Shown: positions 1 to 8,957 of the stretch, piece after piece
Position numbering within the stretch: position 1 is the first letter of the stretch
Layout: each line of letters begins with the position of its first letter
Assembly: GCF_007830545.1 (NCBI RefSeq)
Contig: NZ_VLLF01000003.1
Span: forward strand, 124,001-188,000
Source of the DNA: Roseibium hamelinense
Lineage (GTDB): Bacteria > Pseudomonadota > Alphaproteobacteria > Rhizobiales > Stappiaceae
Direction of reading: 5' to 3'
Length of the DNA: 64,000 nt
Made by a program: the position numbers and the translations under genes
The notes under the pieces: generated by a model
Databases searched by the model: none
Seen by the model: the letters and a program-made list of their open reading frames with translations, nothing else
Told to the model about the DNA's origin: nothing

Positions 1-101
1 CCTGGGGCAGCCTCAGAGGCGCCGGCGATGGAAGTGACGCTCAAAGCGCCTGCAAGCGTTGCTGCAAACAGTGCGGATGACGATTTCAATGAAGCATTCA
101 T
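1..101 (-). CDS. N-terminus of an exported protein, cut by the window edge
   Basis: Only the first 33 codons are present. They read as a classic Sec signal peptide: a Lys at position 6, a hydrophobic Ala/Leu-rich core (ALFAATLAGALSV) and a probable cleavage site after SIAGA. An AAGGAG ribosome site lies 8 bases before the ATG at 101. The mature protein lies beyond the left edge, so its function cannot be told. Intergenic DNA from 102 to 302 shows no gene. Confidence 0.7.
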   Translation of the reverse strand, partial: MNASLKSSSALFAATLAGALSVTSIAGASEAAP

Positions 102-302
102 GGCTTGGTCTCCTTCAGTTTCAGCAGGTCCGGCAGACGGAACCCGCTTCGACACGCAGGAGAGGAGGATGGGAATGTGGCTCCGCAATGGTTGCTTTAG
201 GGCATTTTCATCGCGCTTGCCACATTCACCAAAAGGGTCCGGAATGTCCGCAAGACTTGCAAATTCATGACGCTGTGTCGTCACAATCCGTGCAGGTTTG
301 CG

Positions 303-1283
303 TCAGGCGTAATCGTTCGGCGTTGCTCCGAGAAACCAGCCGGCAGTTTCAAAAAGTGGAACGAACTCGGCCGGAACCCAAAGCCGGTCCTCCGGATTCG
401 GGATCTGGAAATAGGTTTGCGGATGATACAGAACGCGGTCGTCGCCAGACAGATCGATCACCCAGCGACTCGGCGGCGTGTGGCGCGCCAGATAACGCAG
501 CTCAAACGCTTCGAACAGCAACAGGCTGCCCGGGTTGAAGATACCCAGTTCGGCATCTCTCGCAGCTTTCACCACTTGGCGGGCGGTTCTCAGCTTCGGC
601 GCGCGCGACAGAATCGATTGCGGCGATCCGGCGTCAAACGCTGCATCTACCGGTGAACCTTTGGCGCGGAACGGATCGACATTCGGGAAAATGAAATACG
701 GGGAGGCAAGACCGGAGGCCAGCAGCTGTTCATTGTAACTCGGCTTGCGGTCCGCCGGAGCAACACCTGCCTGATCGAGATGCAGGTAACACAGCAAGCG
801 GCCGTAAAAATCCAGCGCATCATAGGCGAAGGCCGTGAAGAACCGGAAGGCATCCCGGTCATCGCCCTGAGCGGTCAGATCCGACTGGATGAGATCCTCC
901 AGCTTGTCTTCCGCTGCTTCGGCAAGCTCATGATGATTGACCGCGCCGTTGGGGCTGGCTTTGGTGTCGATATAGTCGCACAGCGCATTGCTAAACCCCA
1001 GCCGTCCACCGAATTTTTCAGCAAACGGTGTTGCCAGAAGCTCTTGGAAAATCGGGTCATCGGATTTTTTAAAGTCGCCGCTGACCGGGTCCATGAAACT
1101 AATTTCCGGTGTGTCGATCCCTAGAAACCGGACCGGAAAATTGGTGTTGGAAGCCACGTTGATCGTGTCGCCGTCATGCACCAGCTGCTTCACACTGCCC
1201 CGGGTTTCTCCGTAGAACCCGAGCTGGAAGGAGCCAGCCAAAAATCCGTTGCCGCCTGATGTTCGCCAAATTGTCTTCGCCAT
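303..1283 (-). CDS. Staphylococcal nuclease-like (SNase/thermonuclease fold) protein
   Basis: A 326-residue protein. Residues about 37-60 carry the SNase-core signature: DGDTI followed by VRFLGIDTPE, where the Arg and final Glu match two catalytic residues of Staphylococcus nuclease. The protein is much longer than a bare 150-residue SNase, and the rest (including KPSYNEQLLASGLASPY) is consistent with SNase-type nucleases with a C-terminal extension. I chose the ATG at 1283 because GGGAGG lies 5 bases upstream; an in-frame ATG at 1313 lacks a ribosome site. No signal peptide is seen, so a cytoplasmic location is likely. It stands alone, divergent from the secreted protein at 1514. The nuclease fold is fairly sure, activity is not. 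Confidence 0.75.
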   Translation of the reverse strand: MAKTIWRTSGGNGFLAGSFQLGFYGETRGSVKQLVHDGDTINVASNTNFPVRFLGIDTPEISFMDPVSGDFKKSDDPIFQELLATPFAEKFGGRLGFSNALCDYIDTKASPNGAVNHHELAEAAEDKLEDLIQSDLTAQGDDRDAFRFFTAFAYDALDFYGRLLCYLHLDQAGVAPADRKPSYNEQLLASGLASPYFIFPNVDPFRAKGSPVDAAFDAGSPQSILSRAPKLRTARQVVKAARDAELGIFNPGSLLLFEAFELRYLARHTPPSRWVIDLSGDDRVLYHPQTYFQIPNPEDRLWVPAEFVPLFETAGWFLGATPNDYA

Positions 1284-1513
1284 AGTGGCCTCCCGCGCTT
1301 CAAGTGTCGTCATAGACTGGCAGCAATAACGCGCGGGAATGTGACGCTAGGTGCAATTTTTGGCTGCATTGTCTGGGGATGATTAAATATGTGCAATTAC
1401 ACAAGCCAGATCCTGCAAGCGTTTACGGAACAGCGCTTGCGCGTGTTGAGGACAACCAGCATGGTGTTTGAAGCGCCATGAGCGGCGGGAAAGCAAGATC
1501 GAAGGAGAAAACA

Positions 1514-2017
1514 ATGAAAAAGACATGGCTTTCGGTGCCGGTGACTGCCGCAATTCTCGGAGGGGTTTTTGCTCTTTTTTCTTCCTCCCTCGCGAAGGAC
1601 CCCGATGATGTACCTTATATAGATGACCGCAGCACGCCGGAGGCGTTGATCCAGAGCTATTACAACGCCATCACACGCCGGTCCTATGCGCAGGCCTACA
1701 GCTATTTCCACCATCCGGACAAACCGTTTGCCGACTGGCAAAAAGGATACGAGGACACGCTGTCGGTTGAGGTGTTGACCGGGTCGACCGAGCCGGATCC
1801 GGGTGCCGGACAGATATACTGGGCACTGCCGGTGGCGATCCAGTCGACCACCAAGGACGGCAAGGTCACGGTTTATGCCGGGTGTTACACGATCCATCTG
1901 ACCAACCCGGGCATGGACGTTGCTCCGCCCTTCCAGCCGATGCAGATCGAGAGCGGCTCCTTGAGCGTGTCGGACAAGGCCTTCGAGGACGCAGTGCCCA
2001 AAGCCTGCAGCCGGTAA
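1514..2017 (+). CDS. Small exported protein of unknown function (NTF2-like?)
   Basis: A 167-residue protein starting MKKTWLSV with a signal peptide (hydrophobic AILGGVFALFSSSLA, cleavage near SLAKD). AAGGAG lies well spaced before the ATG at 1514, favouring it over an ATG at 1478. The mature part contains TPEALIQSYYNAITRRSYAQAY and a following SYFHHP; this pattern of a helix, then a compact alpha-beta body, is reminiscent of secreted NTF2-like or stress-response domains. Two Cys residues (YAGCYTI and KACSR at the end) could form a disulfide in the periplasm. Function unknown. Confidence 0.65.
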   Translation: MKKTWLSVPVTAAILGGVFALFSSSLAKDPDDVPYIDDRSTPEALIQSYYNAITRRSYAQAYSYFHHPDKPFADWQKGYEDTLSVEVLTGSTEPDPGAGQIYWALPVAIQSTTKDGKVTVYAGCYTIHLTNPGMDVAPPFQPMQIESGSLSVSDKAFEDAVPKACSR

Positions 2018-2026
2018 ACACTGCGG

Positions 2027-2512
2027 CTACAGGGTCTTTTTAAAGAAGACCGTCTCGGAAACCGGGGTGTCGTAATAAGCCGGGATTTCATAAAATCCAT
2101 GGCGTTTGTAGAGCCCGATTGCCGGGCGCATGGCGGGCAGGGTGTCCAGCACCATGGCGCTGTAGCCGAGCGCCTGCCCTTCACCAATTACCGCCTCGAC
2201 CAATGCACCGCCCAGGCCGTGGCCGCGCCCTTCCGGGGCAACGTAAAGCCGTTTCATCTCACACCAGCCCTCTTCGCCGAAGGGCCTGAGCGCGACACAG
2301 CCGCAGGGCGGGTTTTCACCGGCGCCGGCAAGAAACAGTTCGCCTGATGGCGGGGCGTATTTGCCGGGCAGACCGGCCAGCTCTTCCTCAAAACCTTGAT
2401 AGGCAAGATCGATGTTGAGCCAGTCTGCATAGGCGCGGAACAAGCTCCGGATGGCCGACAGGTCTTGAGCGGAGCGGGCCTTGTATAGTGTGACGGTCTG
2501 GGCGGCAGGCAT
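2027..2512 (-). CDS. GNAT family N-acetyltransferase
   Basis: A 161-residue protein with the GNAT acetyl-CoA binding core: strand LYVAP followed by EGRGHGLGGALVEAV (the R/Q-x-x-G-x-G/A loop) at about residues 90-105, then GYSAMVLDTL and the C-terminal YKRHGFYEIP motif typical of the family. It would transfer an acetyl group from acetyl-CoA to an amine of unknown identity in the cytoplasm. Convergent with the secreted protein at 1514-2017, with only about 10 bases between their stop codons. Substrate cannot be told. Confidence 0.85.
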   Translation of the reverse strand: MPAAQTVTLYKARSAQDLSAIRSLFRAYADWLNIDLAYQGFEEELAGLPGKYAPPSGELFLAGAGENPPCGCVALRPFGEEGWCEMKRLYVAPEGRGHGLGGALVEAVIGEGQALGYSAMVLDTLPAMRPAIGLYKRHGFYEIPAYYDTPVSETVFFKKTL

Positions 2513-2563
2513 CGCGGCTCCGTATGCAACCGGGAAATTGGCAGATGGGCTGTTCCGGGGAGC

Positions 2564-2992
2564 CTACTTCAGGGCTTCCAACTGTTCCATCATCAATTGC
2601 CGGGTTTTCTCAAGCGCCTTCATGGGCCGCAGCATGACCTTGAACTCGGTAATCTGTCCGGCCTCGTTGAACCGCATCATGTCGACACCGTTGACGTAGA
2701 TGCCATCCAGCTCGGTCTCGAACTCCAGCACGGCGTCTCGGCCTTGTTCGACAATCCGGCGGTAGGAGAATTTGCCCTCTTTCAGCAGCACCTTGTAGGC
2801 GCTGTAGAGATACATGAAGGTCAGTTGCTTGCCGGTTTGAGGTGCATGAATGACGGGACTGTAAAACACGCAATCCTCAGCAATCAGCTTGTTCAGGATC
2901 GTCCCGATATCCGCGCCGTGCAGCCCGCTGAGCCACAGCTGCAGTTCCTCCGAAAAGCCGGAATAGTCTTGCGTTTCCAACTGTGCGTCCAT
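2564..2992 (-). CDS. NTF2-like / SnoaL-like protein
   Basis: A 142-residue single-domain protein. The layout (N-terminal helix, LIAEDCVFYSPVIHAPQTGK, then strands FSYRRIVEQGRDAVLEFET and a final strand ITEFKVMLRPMKALEKTRQL) fits the nuclear transport factor 2-like alpha+beta barrel. GGGAGG-like sequence precedes the ATG at 2992. Members are found as isomerases, ligand-binding or polyketide enzymes, and many have no known role. It lies downstream of trpE(G) on the same strand, but a strong terminator at 3012-3042 separates them, so it is probably a separate unit. Confidence 0.7.
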   Translation of the reverse strand: MDAQLETQDYSGFSEELQLWLSGLHGADIGTILNKLIAEDCVFYSPVIHAPQTGKQLTFMYLYSAYKVLLKEGKFSYRRIVEQGRDAVLEFETELDGIYVNGVDMMRFNEAGQITEFKVMLRPMKALEKTRQLMMEQLEALK

Positions 2993-3011
2993 TTTGTCCT
3001 CCCTTGAAACA

Positions 3012-3042
3012 AAAAGCTGCAGAAGACTATCCTGCAGCTTTT
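3012..3042 (-). terminator. Intrinsic terminator after trpE(G)
   Basis: A perfect 11-bp stem (AAAAGCTGCAG / CTGCAGCTTTT) with a 9-base loop, followed on the minus strand by a T-rich stretch (TTTTTGTTT). It sits 50 bases after the trpE(G) stop codon and upstream of the NTF2-like gene. Confidence 0.85.
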
Positions 3043-3091
3043 GGTTCGTAAACGGTGTCCTAGGAGCATGCCCGACGGTTTGGTGAACGCA

Positions 3092-5272
3092 TCAGGCGGT
3101 CTCCGGCACAACCTTTGCCGCCACAAGTTTGGTCACCACATTTTCGATGATCTTGTGGCCTGCCTCCTGATCCAGCGACATGATGGATTCTGGATGAAAC
3201 TGGACAGCGGCAATCGCTTCCCTCTCATGTTCGATCGCCATGACCACGCCGTCTTCGGTCTGGGCCGTTACGCGGAAATCGGCCGGGAGGGTTTCACGCT
3301 TTGCGTAAAGCGAATGGTAGCGCCCGACAATGACCGGCGCTTCCAGCCCGTCAAACAACAGCGAATTGCCGGAAATCGACACGGGTGAGGGTTTGCCGTG
3401 AACCGGTACGTCCAATTGGCCCAGTTCTGCCCCAAAGCTCTCCGAAATGGCCTGAAGGCCGAGGCAAACGCCGAAGATCGGCAGGGCCCGGGCCCGCGCG
3501 CGGCCAATCGTGGCCGCACAATCAAAATCCTGCGGGTTGCCCGGGCCGGGAGACAGCACCACCAAATCCGGCGCGACATCGTGGAACACGTGGTCTGCAA
3601 CGGGTGTGCGGTATGTCACAACCTCCGCACCGGTCTGGCGGAAATAGTTGGCCAGGGTGTGCACGAAGCTGTCTTCATGGTCGACCAGCAGGATCTTCAA
3701 GCCCTTGCCGGGCTTGTCGGCCCTGGCAGTGTCGGCGGCTTTCGTGGCAAGGCCAGCCTCGCGCACGGCGGCGCGCATGGCCTCGGCTTTCAGTTCTGTC
3801 TCCGCCTCTTCGTCTTCCGGGATGCTGTCATACAGCAGCGTTGCGCCAGCGCGGATCTGGGCAACACCGTCCTTGATGCGCACGGTGCGCAAGGTGAGGC
3901 CGGTGTTCATGTCGCCGTTGAACAAAACTGCGCCGATCGCACCGCCGTACCAGGCGCGGGGTGATTTTTCGTTCTGTTCAATGAATTCCATGGCCCAGCG
4001 TTTCGGCGCACCGGTCACCGTGACCGCCCAAGTGTGGGAGAGAAATGCGTCCAGCGCATCCATGTCTTCGCGCAAAACTCCTTCCACATGATCGACGGTG
4101 TGGATCAGACGGGAATACATCTCGATCTGCCGGCGCCCGATCACCTTGACCGACCCCGGCACGCAGACGCGGCTTTTGTCGTTGCGGTCGACATCCGAGC
4201 ACATGGTCAGCTCTGCTTCGTCTTTTTCCGAATTCAGCAGCTTACGGATCTGCGCCTCGTCCTCGATCGCGTTCTTGCCGCGGCGGATCGTTCCGGAAAT
4301 CGGGCAGGTTTCCACCCGCCGTCCGCCGGTCACGCGGACATACATTTCCGGAGACGCGCCGACGAGATATTCGGCATTTCCGAGATTGAAGAAAAAGGAA
4401 TAGGGCGCCGGGTTAATCTGTTGCAGGCGGCGTGAAACGGCCGAGGGCGGATTGGCGCAGGTCTCGTAGAACATCTGGCCTGGAACCGTCTCGAAAAGGT
4501 CGCCGCGCCGGAAATAGTCCTTGGCCTTGTCAACCAGGCGGGCGTATTCGCCCGGTTCATGGTCACCGTGGCCCGGGTCTTCATTTGCCGGATGATAGGG
4601 TTTTTTCTCGCCCTCGCGCGGCATGTCGTTGGTGGTCTTGCCATCGACGACAAAGTCATATTCCAGCACATAGGCCCGCTTGCCGTGGTGGTCGACGATC
4701 AGGATCTCGTCGGGCAGAAACAGAACGATGTCGCGTTGGTCGGCGGGGCGCTCAAGTTTGAGATCAATCGGTTCGAACTGGAACGCGATGTCATAGCCGA
4801 ACGCGCCATACAGCCCGAGATGCTCATCGTCGCAGGCAAACAGGTCCTTGAGCGCGCGGACGATGGAAAAGGTGGAGGGCTGGCGGGAGCGCTCTTCTTC
4901 CTGAAACGTGCGGTGCGGTTTGCGGACGGTGAGGGTGATCTGGTCGGCAGAGCCTGAGAATGTCTCGACGTCCTCGTGGTCTTTTAGGGCGCGCTTGACT
5001 GCAGGGATCAGCAATCTGCCGCGATCATTGAGGGCACGGATCTCGACCCGGCGGTCGGCGGCCTCCATCACCAGCGGTGGATTGACCAGCGCCATGTCCC
5101 AGCGGGTGTAGCGTCCCGGATATTCATAGGATGAGGACAGAACCGCCCCACGTTCGCTGTCCAGCCGGTCGATCCAGTCGGACGTTCCGGCTTCATAATC
5201 TGACGGGCGGGAGGTGCGCTGGATGGTGATCCCGCTGGTGGTCTGAAAGGTCTGGTCTGCCACTGCCGGCAT
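3092..5272 (-). CDS. trpE(G): Fused anthranilate synthase, TrpE(G) (component I + II)
   Basis: A 726-residue fusion that converts chorismate and glutamine to anthranilate, the first step of tryptophan synthesis, in the cytoplasm. Residues about 1-500 are the chorismate-binding TrpE part ([72 protein letters not shown]). After a linker rich in Ala and Lys, residues about 525-720 are a class I glutamine amidotransferase: SPGPGNP oxyanion region, nucleophile Cys in FGVCLGLQ, and His/Glu in VQFHPES. The same fused order is known from Rhizobium, Sinorhizobium, Brucella and Azospirillum. Most of the usual TrpE and TrpG motifs are intact. The upstream region 5273-5492 carries a leader peptide and mutually exclusive hairpins (see separate entries), so tryptophan-dependent attenuation is likely. 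Confidence 0.95.
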   Translation of the reverse strand: MPAVADQTFQTTSGITIQRTSRPSDYEAGTSDWIDRLDSERGAVLSSSYEYPGRYTRWDMALVNPPLVMEAADRRVEIRALNDRGRLLIPAVKRALKDHEDVETFSGSADQITLTVRKPHRTFQEEERSRQPSTFSIVRALKDLFACDDEHLGLYGAFGYDIAFQFEPIDLKLERPADQRDIVLFLPDEILIVDHHGKRAYVLEYDFVVDGKTTNDMPREGEKKPYHPANEDPGHGDHEPGEYARLVDKAKDYFRRGDLFETVPGQMFYETCANPPSAVSRRLQQINPAPYSFFFNLGNAEYLVGASPEMYVRVTGGRRVETCPISGTIRRGKNAIEDEAQIRKLLNSEKDEAELTMCSDVDRNDKSRVCVPGSVKVIGRRQIEMYSRLIHTVDHVEGVLREDMDALDAFLSHTWAVTVTGAPKRWAMEFIEQNEKSPRAWYGGAIGAVLFNGDMNTGLTLRTVRIKDGVAQIRAGATLLYDSIPEDEEAETELKAEAMRAAVREAGLATKAADTARADKPGKGLKILLVDHEDSFVHTLANYFRQTGAEVVTYRTPVADHVFHDVAPDLVVLSPGPGNPQDFDCAATIGRARARALPIFGVCLGLQAISESFGAELGQLDVPVHGKPSPVSISGNSLLFDGLEAPVIVGRYHSLYAKRETLPADFRVTAQTEDGVVMAIEHEREAIAAVQFHPESIMSLDQEAGHKIIENVVTKLVAAKVVPETA

Positions 5273-5314
5273 GTGTCTGGTCCGTCTCGTTTTACCTGGC
5301 CGTTCGGCCCGTTG

Positions 5315-5410
5315 GGCGGCTTCTCAAACACCAAGGCCGCCTGCGGGTGTCCGCGGCGGCCTTTGGTTGTTCAGATCCTGAAACAGAACATCGAGGTTCG
5401 TGGCCGCCTT
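5315..5410 (-). promoter_or_regulatory. Attenuator-like leader RNA of trpE(G)
   Basis: In the minus-strand transcript four complementary segments follow the leader peptide stop. Segment 1 (about 5401-5410) GGCGGCC can pair with segment 2 (5355-5364, AAGGCCGCC); segment 2 pairs perfectly over 9 bp with segment 3 (5333-5341, GGCGGCCTT); segment 3 can pair with segment 4 (5315-5322, AAGCCGCC) leaving one bulged C. This is the 1:2 / 2:3 / 3:4 switching layout of trp attenuators. The weak point is that no U-run follows the 3:4 hairpin; a further hairpin GGCCGAACGGCC lies just downstream. Attenuation of trpE(G) is known in Sinorhizobium; here it is inferred from sequence. Confidence 0.6.
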
Positions 5411-5411
5411 T

Positions 5412-5456
5412 TCAAGCGTCCCGCCACCGCTTTGCCGTTGTCATGATCGTGTTCAT
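5412..5456 (-). CDS. trpL: Putative trp leader peptide (14 residues, one Trp)
   Basis: Fourteen codons reading MNTIMTTAKRWRDA then TGA, directly upstream of the switching hairpins before trpE(G). The Sinorhizobium leader peptide is also 14 residues but has three tandem Trp codons, whereas only one Trp is seen here. There is no ribosome site before the ATG; in Sinorhizobium the trpL mRNA is leaderless and begins at the AUG, and a plausible promoter here would place the transcript start at this same ATG. Reading could also begin at an in-frame ATG at 5468, giving 18 residues. The Trp codon is followed by Arg-Asp-Ala, so a stalled ribosome would cover segment 1. Confidence 0.5.
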   Translation of the reverse strand: MNTIMTTAKRWRDA

Positions 5457-5463
5457 GAAAAAA

Positions 5464-5492
5464 CGCATAGCCGGTTTAATGGGGCTGCGCAA
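5464..5492 (-). promoter_or_regulatory. Putative promoter of trpL-trpE(G)
   Basis: On the minus strand TTGCGC (5487-5492) and TATGCG (5464-5469) are separated by exactly 17 bases, and the -10 box ends 7 bases before the ATG of the 14-codon leader. Each hexamer matches only about half of the sigma-70 consensus, but the spacing is ideal for a leaderless transcript. Confidence 0.4.
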
Positions 5493-5632
5493 CACGGGAT
5501 TGCAGCTTGCAGGTGGCATGGCGCTGCAAATTGGATTAAGCAGGCGCAGATTCGATCTGTCTTCGGTCTGTCATTGACCTGCGGCATGAATTGCCGGCAG
5601 GCAGGCCTCAAGGCATGCCGCAGGAGTTTTCC

Positions 5633-7033
5633 TTGGAACACTATGACCTTATCGTAATCGGCAGTGGCCCGGCAGGGCGGCGTGCTGCGATCCAGGCGGC
5701 AAAGTTCGGCCGCAGCGTTCTGGTGGTTGAAAAGGGACGCCGCGTCGGCGGCGTGTCGGTTCACACCGGCACGATCCCGTCAAAAACCCTGCGCGAAACG
5801 GTGCTGAACCTGACGGGCTGGCGCGAGCGCGGGTTCTATGGGCGGTCCTACCGTGTAAAACAGGACATTTGCGCCGAGGATCTCCGGGCCAGGCTGCACA
5901 TCACCTTGAATCACGAAATCGAGGTTCTGGAAAACCAGTTCGCCCGCAACAAGGTCACCACCATGCGCGGCGAAGCGCGGTTCGTGGACACGCACAAGAT
6001 CGAGGTGATCGGCGAAAGCGGCGAAATTCATCATTTCAGCGCCGGTCGATTTCTGATCGCCGTCGGCACCAAACCGTTCCGCCCGGACTACGTGCCGTTT
6101 GACGGCCGGTACATTCTGGACAGTGACGAAATTCTCGAAATCGCCGAGTTGCCCCGGGCCATCACCGTCATCGGCGCCGGTGTGATCGGGGTTGAATACG
6201 CCTCGATCTTTTCCGCACTCGATTGCCATGTCACGCTGGTGGAGCCACGCAACTCCATGCTTGATTTCATCGACAGCGAGCTGGTGGCGGATTTCACCCA
6301 CCAGCTGCGGGACCGCGGCATTGCCTTGCGGTTCGGCTCCAAGGTCGAAAGGATCGAAAAGCACGGCCCTGGCCAATGCGAGGTGCTCCTGGAGGGCGGG
6401 CGCAGGGTGCGCTCCGATGTCATCCTGTTTGCTGCCGGACGCATGGGCTCGACCACGGCGCTCAATCTGGATGCCTGCAATCTGGAGACCGATCACCGCG
6501 GCCGTTTGAAAGTCGATCCGATGACCTTCCAGACCTCCGTGCCGCATATTTATGCGGCCGGCGATGTCATCGGCTTTCCAAGCCTTGCCTCCACTTCGAT
6601 GGAGCAGGGGCGCATCGCCGCCTGTCAGGCGCTTGGGGAAACGGCCTATGATCCGCCCGAGTACTTTCCCTATGGCATTTACGCCGTGCCGGAGATTTCA
6701 ACCGTTGGCATGACCGAAGAAGAGGTGAAGGACCGCGGCATTCCCTATGAATGCGGCGTGGCACGGTTCCGGGAGACGTCCCGCGGGCACATCATGGGAC
6801 TGGAAACCGGTCTTCTGAAGATGATTTTTTCGCTGAAAACCCGTCGGCTGCTTGGATGTCATATTGTGGGAGAAGGGGCGACGGAGCTGGTGCATATCGG
6901 CCAGGCGGTTCTGAACCTCAAAGGAACGCTTGAATACTTCGTCGAGAACACTTTCAATTATCCAACTCTTGCCGAAGCCTACAAGATCGCAGCGCTCGAC
7001 GCCTGGAACCGCATGCCGCCTTTGGAGCGGTAA
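5633..7033 (+). CDS. sthA: Soluble pyridine nucleotide transhydrogenase (Si-specific)
   Basis: An FAD flavoprotein that moves hydride between NADPH and NAD+ in the cytoplasm. N-terminal FAD site VIGSGPAGRRAA; the region where lipoamide dehydrogenases have their redox Cys pair reads GGVSVHTGTIPSKTLRE with no Cys, the hallmark of SthA. A second Rossmann motif VIGAGVIGVEYAS (about residue 180) binds NAD(P), and AAGDVIGFPSLAS closes the FAD site. I start at TTG 5633 (EHYDLIVIGSG) because AGGAG lies 6 bases before it and the product is then 466 residues, the same as E. coli SthA; an ATG at 5615 and a TTG at 5591 are in frame but have poor ribosome sites. Convergent layout does not apply; it stands alone. 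Confidence 0.9.
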   Translation: MEHYDLIVIGSGPAGRRAAIQAAKFGRSVLVVEKGRRVGGVSVHTGTIPSKTLRETVLNLTGWRERGFYGRSYRVKQDICAEDLRARLHITLNHEIEVLENQFARNKVTTMRGEARFVDTHKIEVIGESGEIHHFSAGRFLIAVGTKPFRPDYVPFDGRYILDSDEILEIAELPRAITVIGAGVIGVEYASIFSALDCHVTLVEPRNSMLDFIDSELVADFTHQLRDRGIALRFGSKVERIEKHGPGQCEVLLEGGRRVRSDVILFAAGRMGSTTALNLDACNLETDHRGRLKVDPMTFQTSVPHIYAAGDVIGFPSLASTSMEQGRIAACQALGETAYDPPEYFPYGIYAVPEISTVGMTEEEVKDRGIPYECGVARFRETSRGHIMGLETGLLKMIFSLKTRRLLGCHIVGEGATELVHIGQAVLNLKGTLEYFVENTFNYPTLAEAYKIAALDAWNRMPPLER

Positions 7034-7203
7034 GGGGTATGATCGGCGCATGTGTGCAAAGCCTTCAACTTGGCTGACCGTGGGAAATCTTGACCATTTG
7101 AACAAAAATATACTGGACCCTGCAAAGTTTGCGAATGGCGGAGTATCGGTGTCCTTGATACGCCTTTCGGGAAGACAAGCTGCAAGACAGGGTTCAGCTG
7201 CAT

Positions 7204-7983
7204 ATGAATTTTGGAATGCCAATAGGGGCGATGATCGCTGCTATGCTCACGATTGCCCCGTTTGGAGCGGAGGTTGAGGCCCGCGATTTGGTGTTCGCAG
7301 CCGATGAGTGGTGCCCGGTAAACTGCGAACCCGGCTCGGAAAATCCCGGCTATATGGTCGAAATCACCCGCGCTGTGTTTGAGCCGCTTGGATATACGGT
7401 CACCTATGAGACCATCAACTGGTCGCGCGCATTGCTCTACGCCCGTCAGGGCCGGTATGACGGTGTGTTTGCCGGAACACCGGACGAGGCACCCGGGTTC
7501 GTGTTTCCTGAAGAACCGCAGGGGCGGTACATCATTGGCCTGTTCGCGCGGGCCGGTGATCCCTGGACGTATGAGGGGGCGCAGTCACTTTCCGGCAAAG
7601 TCGTCGGCATGGTCCAGGATTACAGTTACGGTGCGGAAATCGAATCCCAGATCGAAGAGCATGCGATCAAATCATACTCCGGCGGCGACACGCCTGTCAG
7701 GCTCAATATCCGCAAGCTCATGGCCGGCAGAATTGATCTTGTCGTCGAAGACGTCAATTCGTTCCGGGCAACTGCGCAGCAGCTTGGTGTCGAACAGGAC
7801 ACGAAACTGGAAGAGACCTTCTTGGAGGATGATCTCTTTCTGGCGCTGTCTCCGGCAAAGGAAGATTCACGCGAACTGGCGGATCACCTGGATGCGGGCA
7901 TCCGGAGACTGCGCGACAGTGGCGAACTGGACCGTATCATGCGCAAATACGGTCTGCGGGATTGGAACGCTGCAGTTCAGTAG
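7204..7983 (+). CDS. Family-3 solute-binding protein (polar amino acid type), intact copy
   Basis: A 259-residue periplasmic binding protein with a signal peptide (MNFGMPIGAMIAAMLTIAP, cleavage near EVEA). The mature part follows the SBP family 3 plan: first lobe with WCPVNCEPGSENPGYMVEI, then YETINWSRALLYARQGRYDGVFAG, the cross-over PQSLxGKxVGM-type strand and the C-terminal GELDRIMRKYGLRDW helix. Two close Cys (WCPVNC) are shared by all three local copies and could form a disulfide. No permease or ATPase gene is adjacent. Ligand unknown; the Glu/Asp/Arg pocket cannot be read from sequence alone. The first of three paralogues, and the only uninterrupted one. Confidence 0.85.
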   Translation: MNFGMPIGAMIAAMLTIAPFGAEVEARDLVFAADEWCPVNCEPGSENPGYMVEITRAVFEPLGYTVTYETINWSRALLYARQGRYDGVFAGTPDEAPGFVFPEEPQGRYIIGLFARAGDPWTYEGAQSLSGKVVGMVQDYSYGAEIESQIEEHAIKSYSGGDTPVRLNIRKLMAGRIDLVVEDVNSFRATAQQLGVEQDTKLEETFLEDDLFLALSPAKEDSRELADHLDAGIRRLRDSGELDRIMRKYGLRDWNAAVQ

Positions 7984-8077
7984 CAGACAAGGAAAATCCC
8001 ACGACCTCCGGCGCCGTTTTTTGATGCAGCCGCGTTCATGAAGTGCTCCGCGCCCGGTGTCAAACAAACGCGCGGCA

Positions 8078-8844
8078 CTACCGAGCTGCTTGCCAGTCTT
8101 CTAGGCCGTATTTTGAAAGAATGGCGTGCAGCTCTCCAGTCTCGCGCAGGCGTTCAAGGCCGGTGTCCAGCGCGCGCGAGACGGGCAGAGTCCTTGCTGT
8201 GAGGCGAGAAGGCAATGAAGATATCCTCGCGCGAGAACACATGCGCAAGCCTGAAGTGGTCGGCAACTCCAAGACTGGCAGTGGCATGGCGGAAAATTCC
8301 GACGTCCTCGACCACAATGTCAAGCCGGCCCGCCTGAAGCTTGCGGATGTTGATGTTCAACGGGTGATCTCCGCCGGCATATGACGGGATGGCAAGGGTG
8401 GAGATCAGTCCTTGCAGATCTTCACCATAGGCATAGTCCAGAATAAGACCGATATGGCGGCCTTTGAGAGACTGTGGCCCATCAAACTGCCAGTTTGAAT
8501 TGCGCCTGACAAACAGTCCAACCTGGGTTTCGCCCTGCGGGTTTTCCGGAAAAACGAAGTCTGGGGCATCTTCCCGAAGAGCACCTAAGACGGCGTCAAA
8601 TTCACCGGTCCGGGCGTATAACAGCGCGCGGGCCCAATTGATTGTCTGATAGTTCACCGTATAGCCGAGTGGTTCGAAGATCCGCTGAGCAATTTCGACC
8701 ATGTAACCGGGGCGCGACGACCCCGGTTCGCAGTTTGCCGGGCACCACCTGTCTGCCGCCAGCGGCAGCTGCCGTTCTTGCGACCAAACCTGAGCTGGGC
8801 TGCATACCGTCAGCATAACCAGCCAAAAAGGTAATGCGGTTCAT
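8078..8844 (-). pseudogene. Frameshifted family-3 solute-binding protein (second paralogue)
   Basis: Homologous along its whole length to the intact copy at 7204-7983 (shared WCPANCEPGS, PGYMVEI, YQTINWARALLYARTGEFDAV, SYAGGDHPLNINIRKLQAG, LHAILSKYGLEDW). The frame breaks in the CG dinucleotide run at 8171-8178: before it the frame reads SPHSKDSARLARAG then stop, while the other frame continues RALDTGLERLRETGEL, as expected if two bases were lost. A second break is suggested at the start: ATG 8844 gives MNRITF, and deleting one T of a five-T run (about 8825) would join it to WLVMLTVCSPAQ, a good signal peptide. With both repairs the length is 255 residues, close to 259. Sequencing error is possible but two run-length changes would be needed. 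Confidence 0.8.
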
Positions 8845-8957
8845 GGGGGCATGCGTCGAGCGATGATCCGTGCACATAGGCCGCCATCCGGGTGATGGTT
8901 GCATCCGGATGGGTTTTTTGACAAGTCCCGGCTCTGCTCGTCAGAGCGACAGAATAT

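Noticed and set aside
5591-5632. Longer start of sthA at TTG 5591 or ATG 5615
   Set aside because: The TTG at 5633 has AGGAG at ideal distance and gives the same 466 residues as E. coli SthA.
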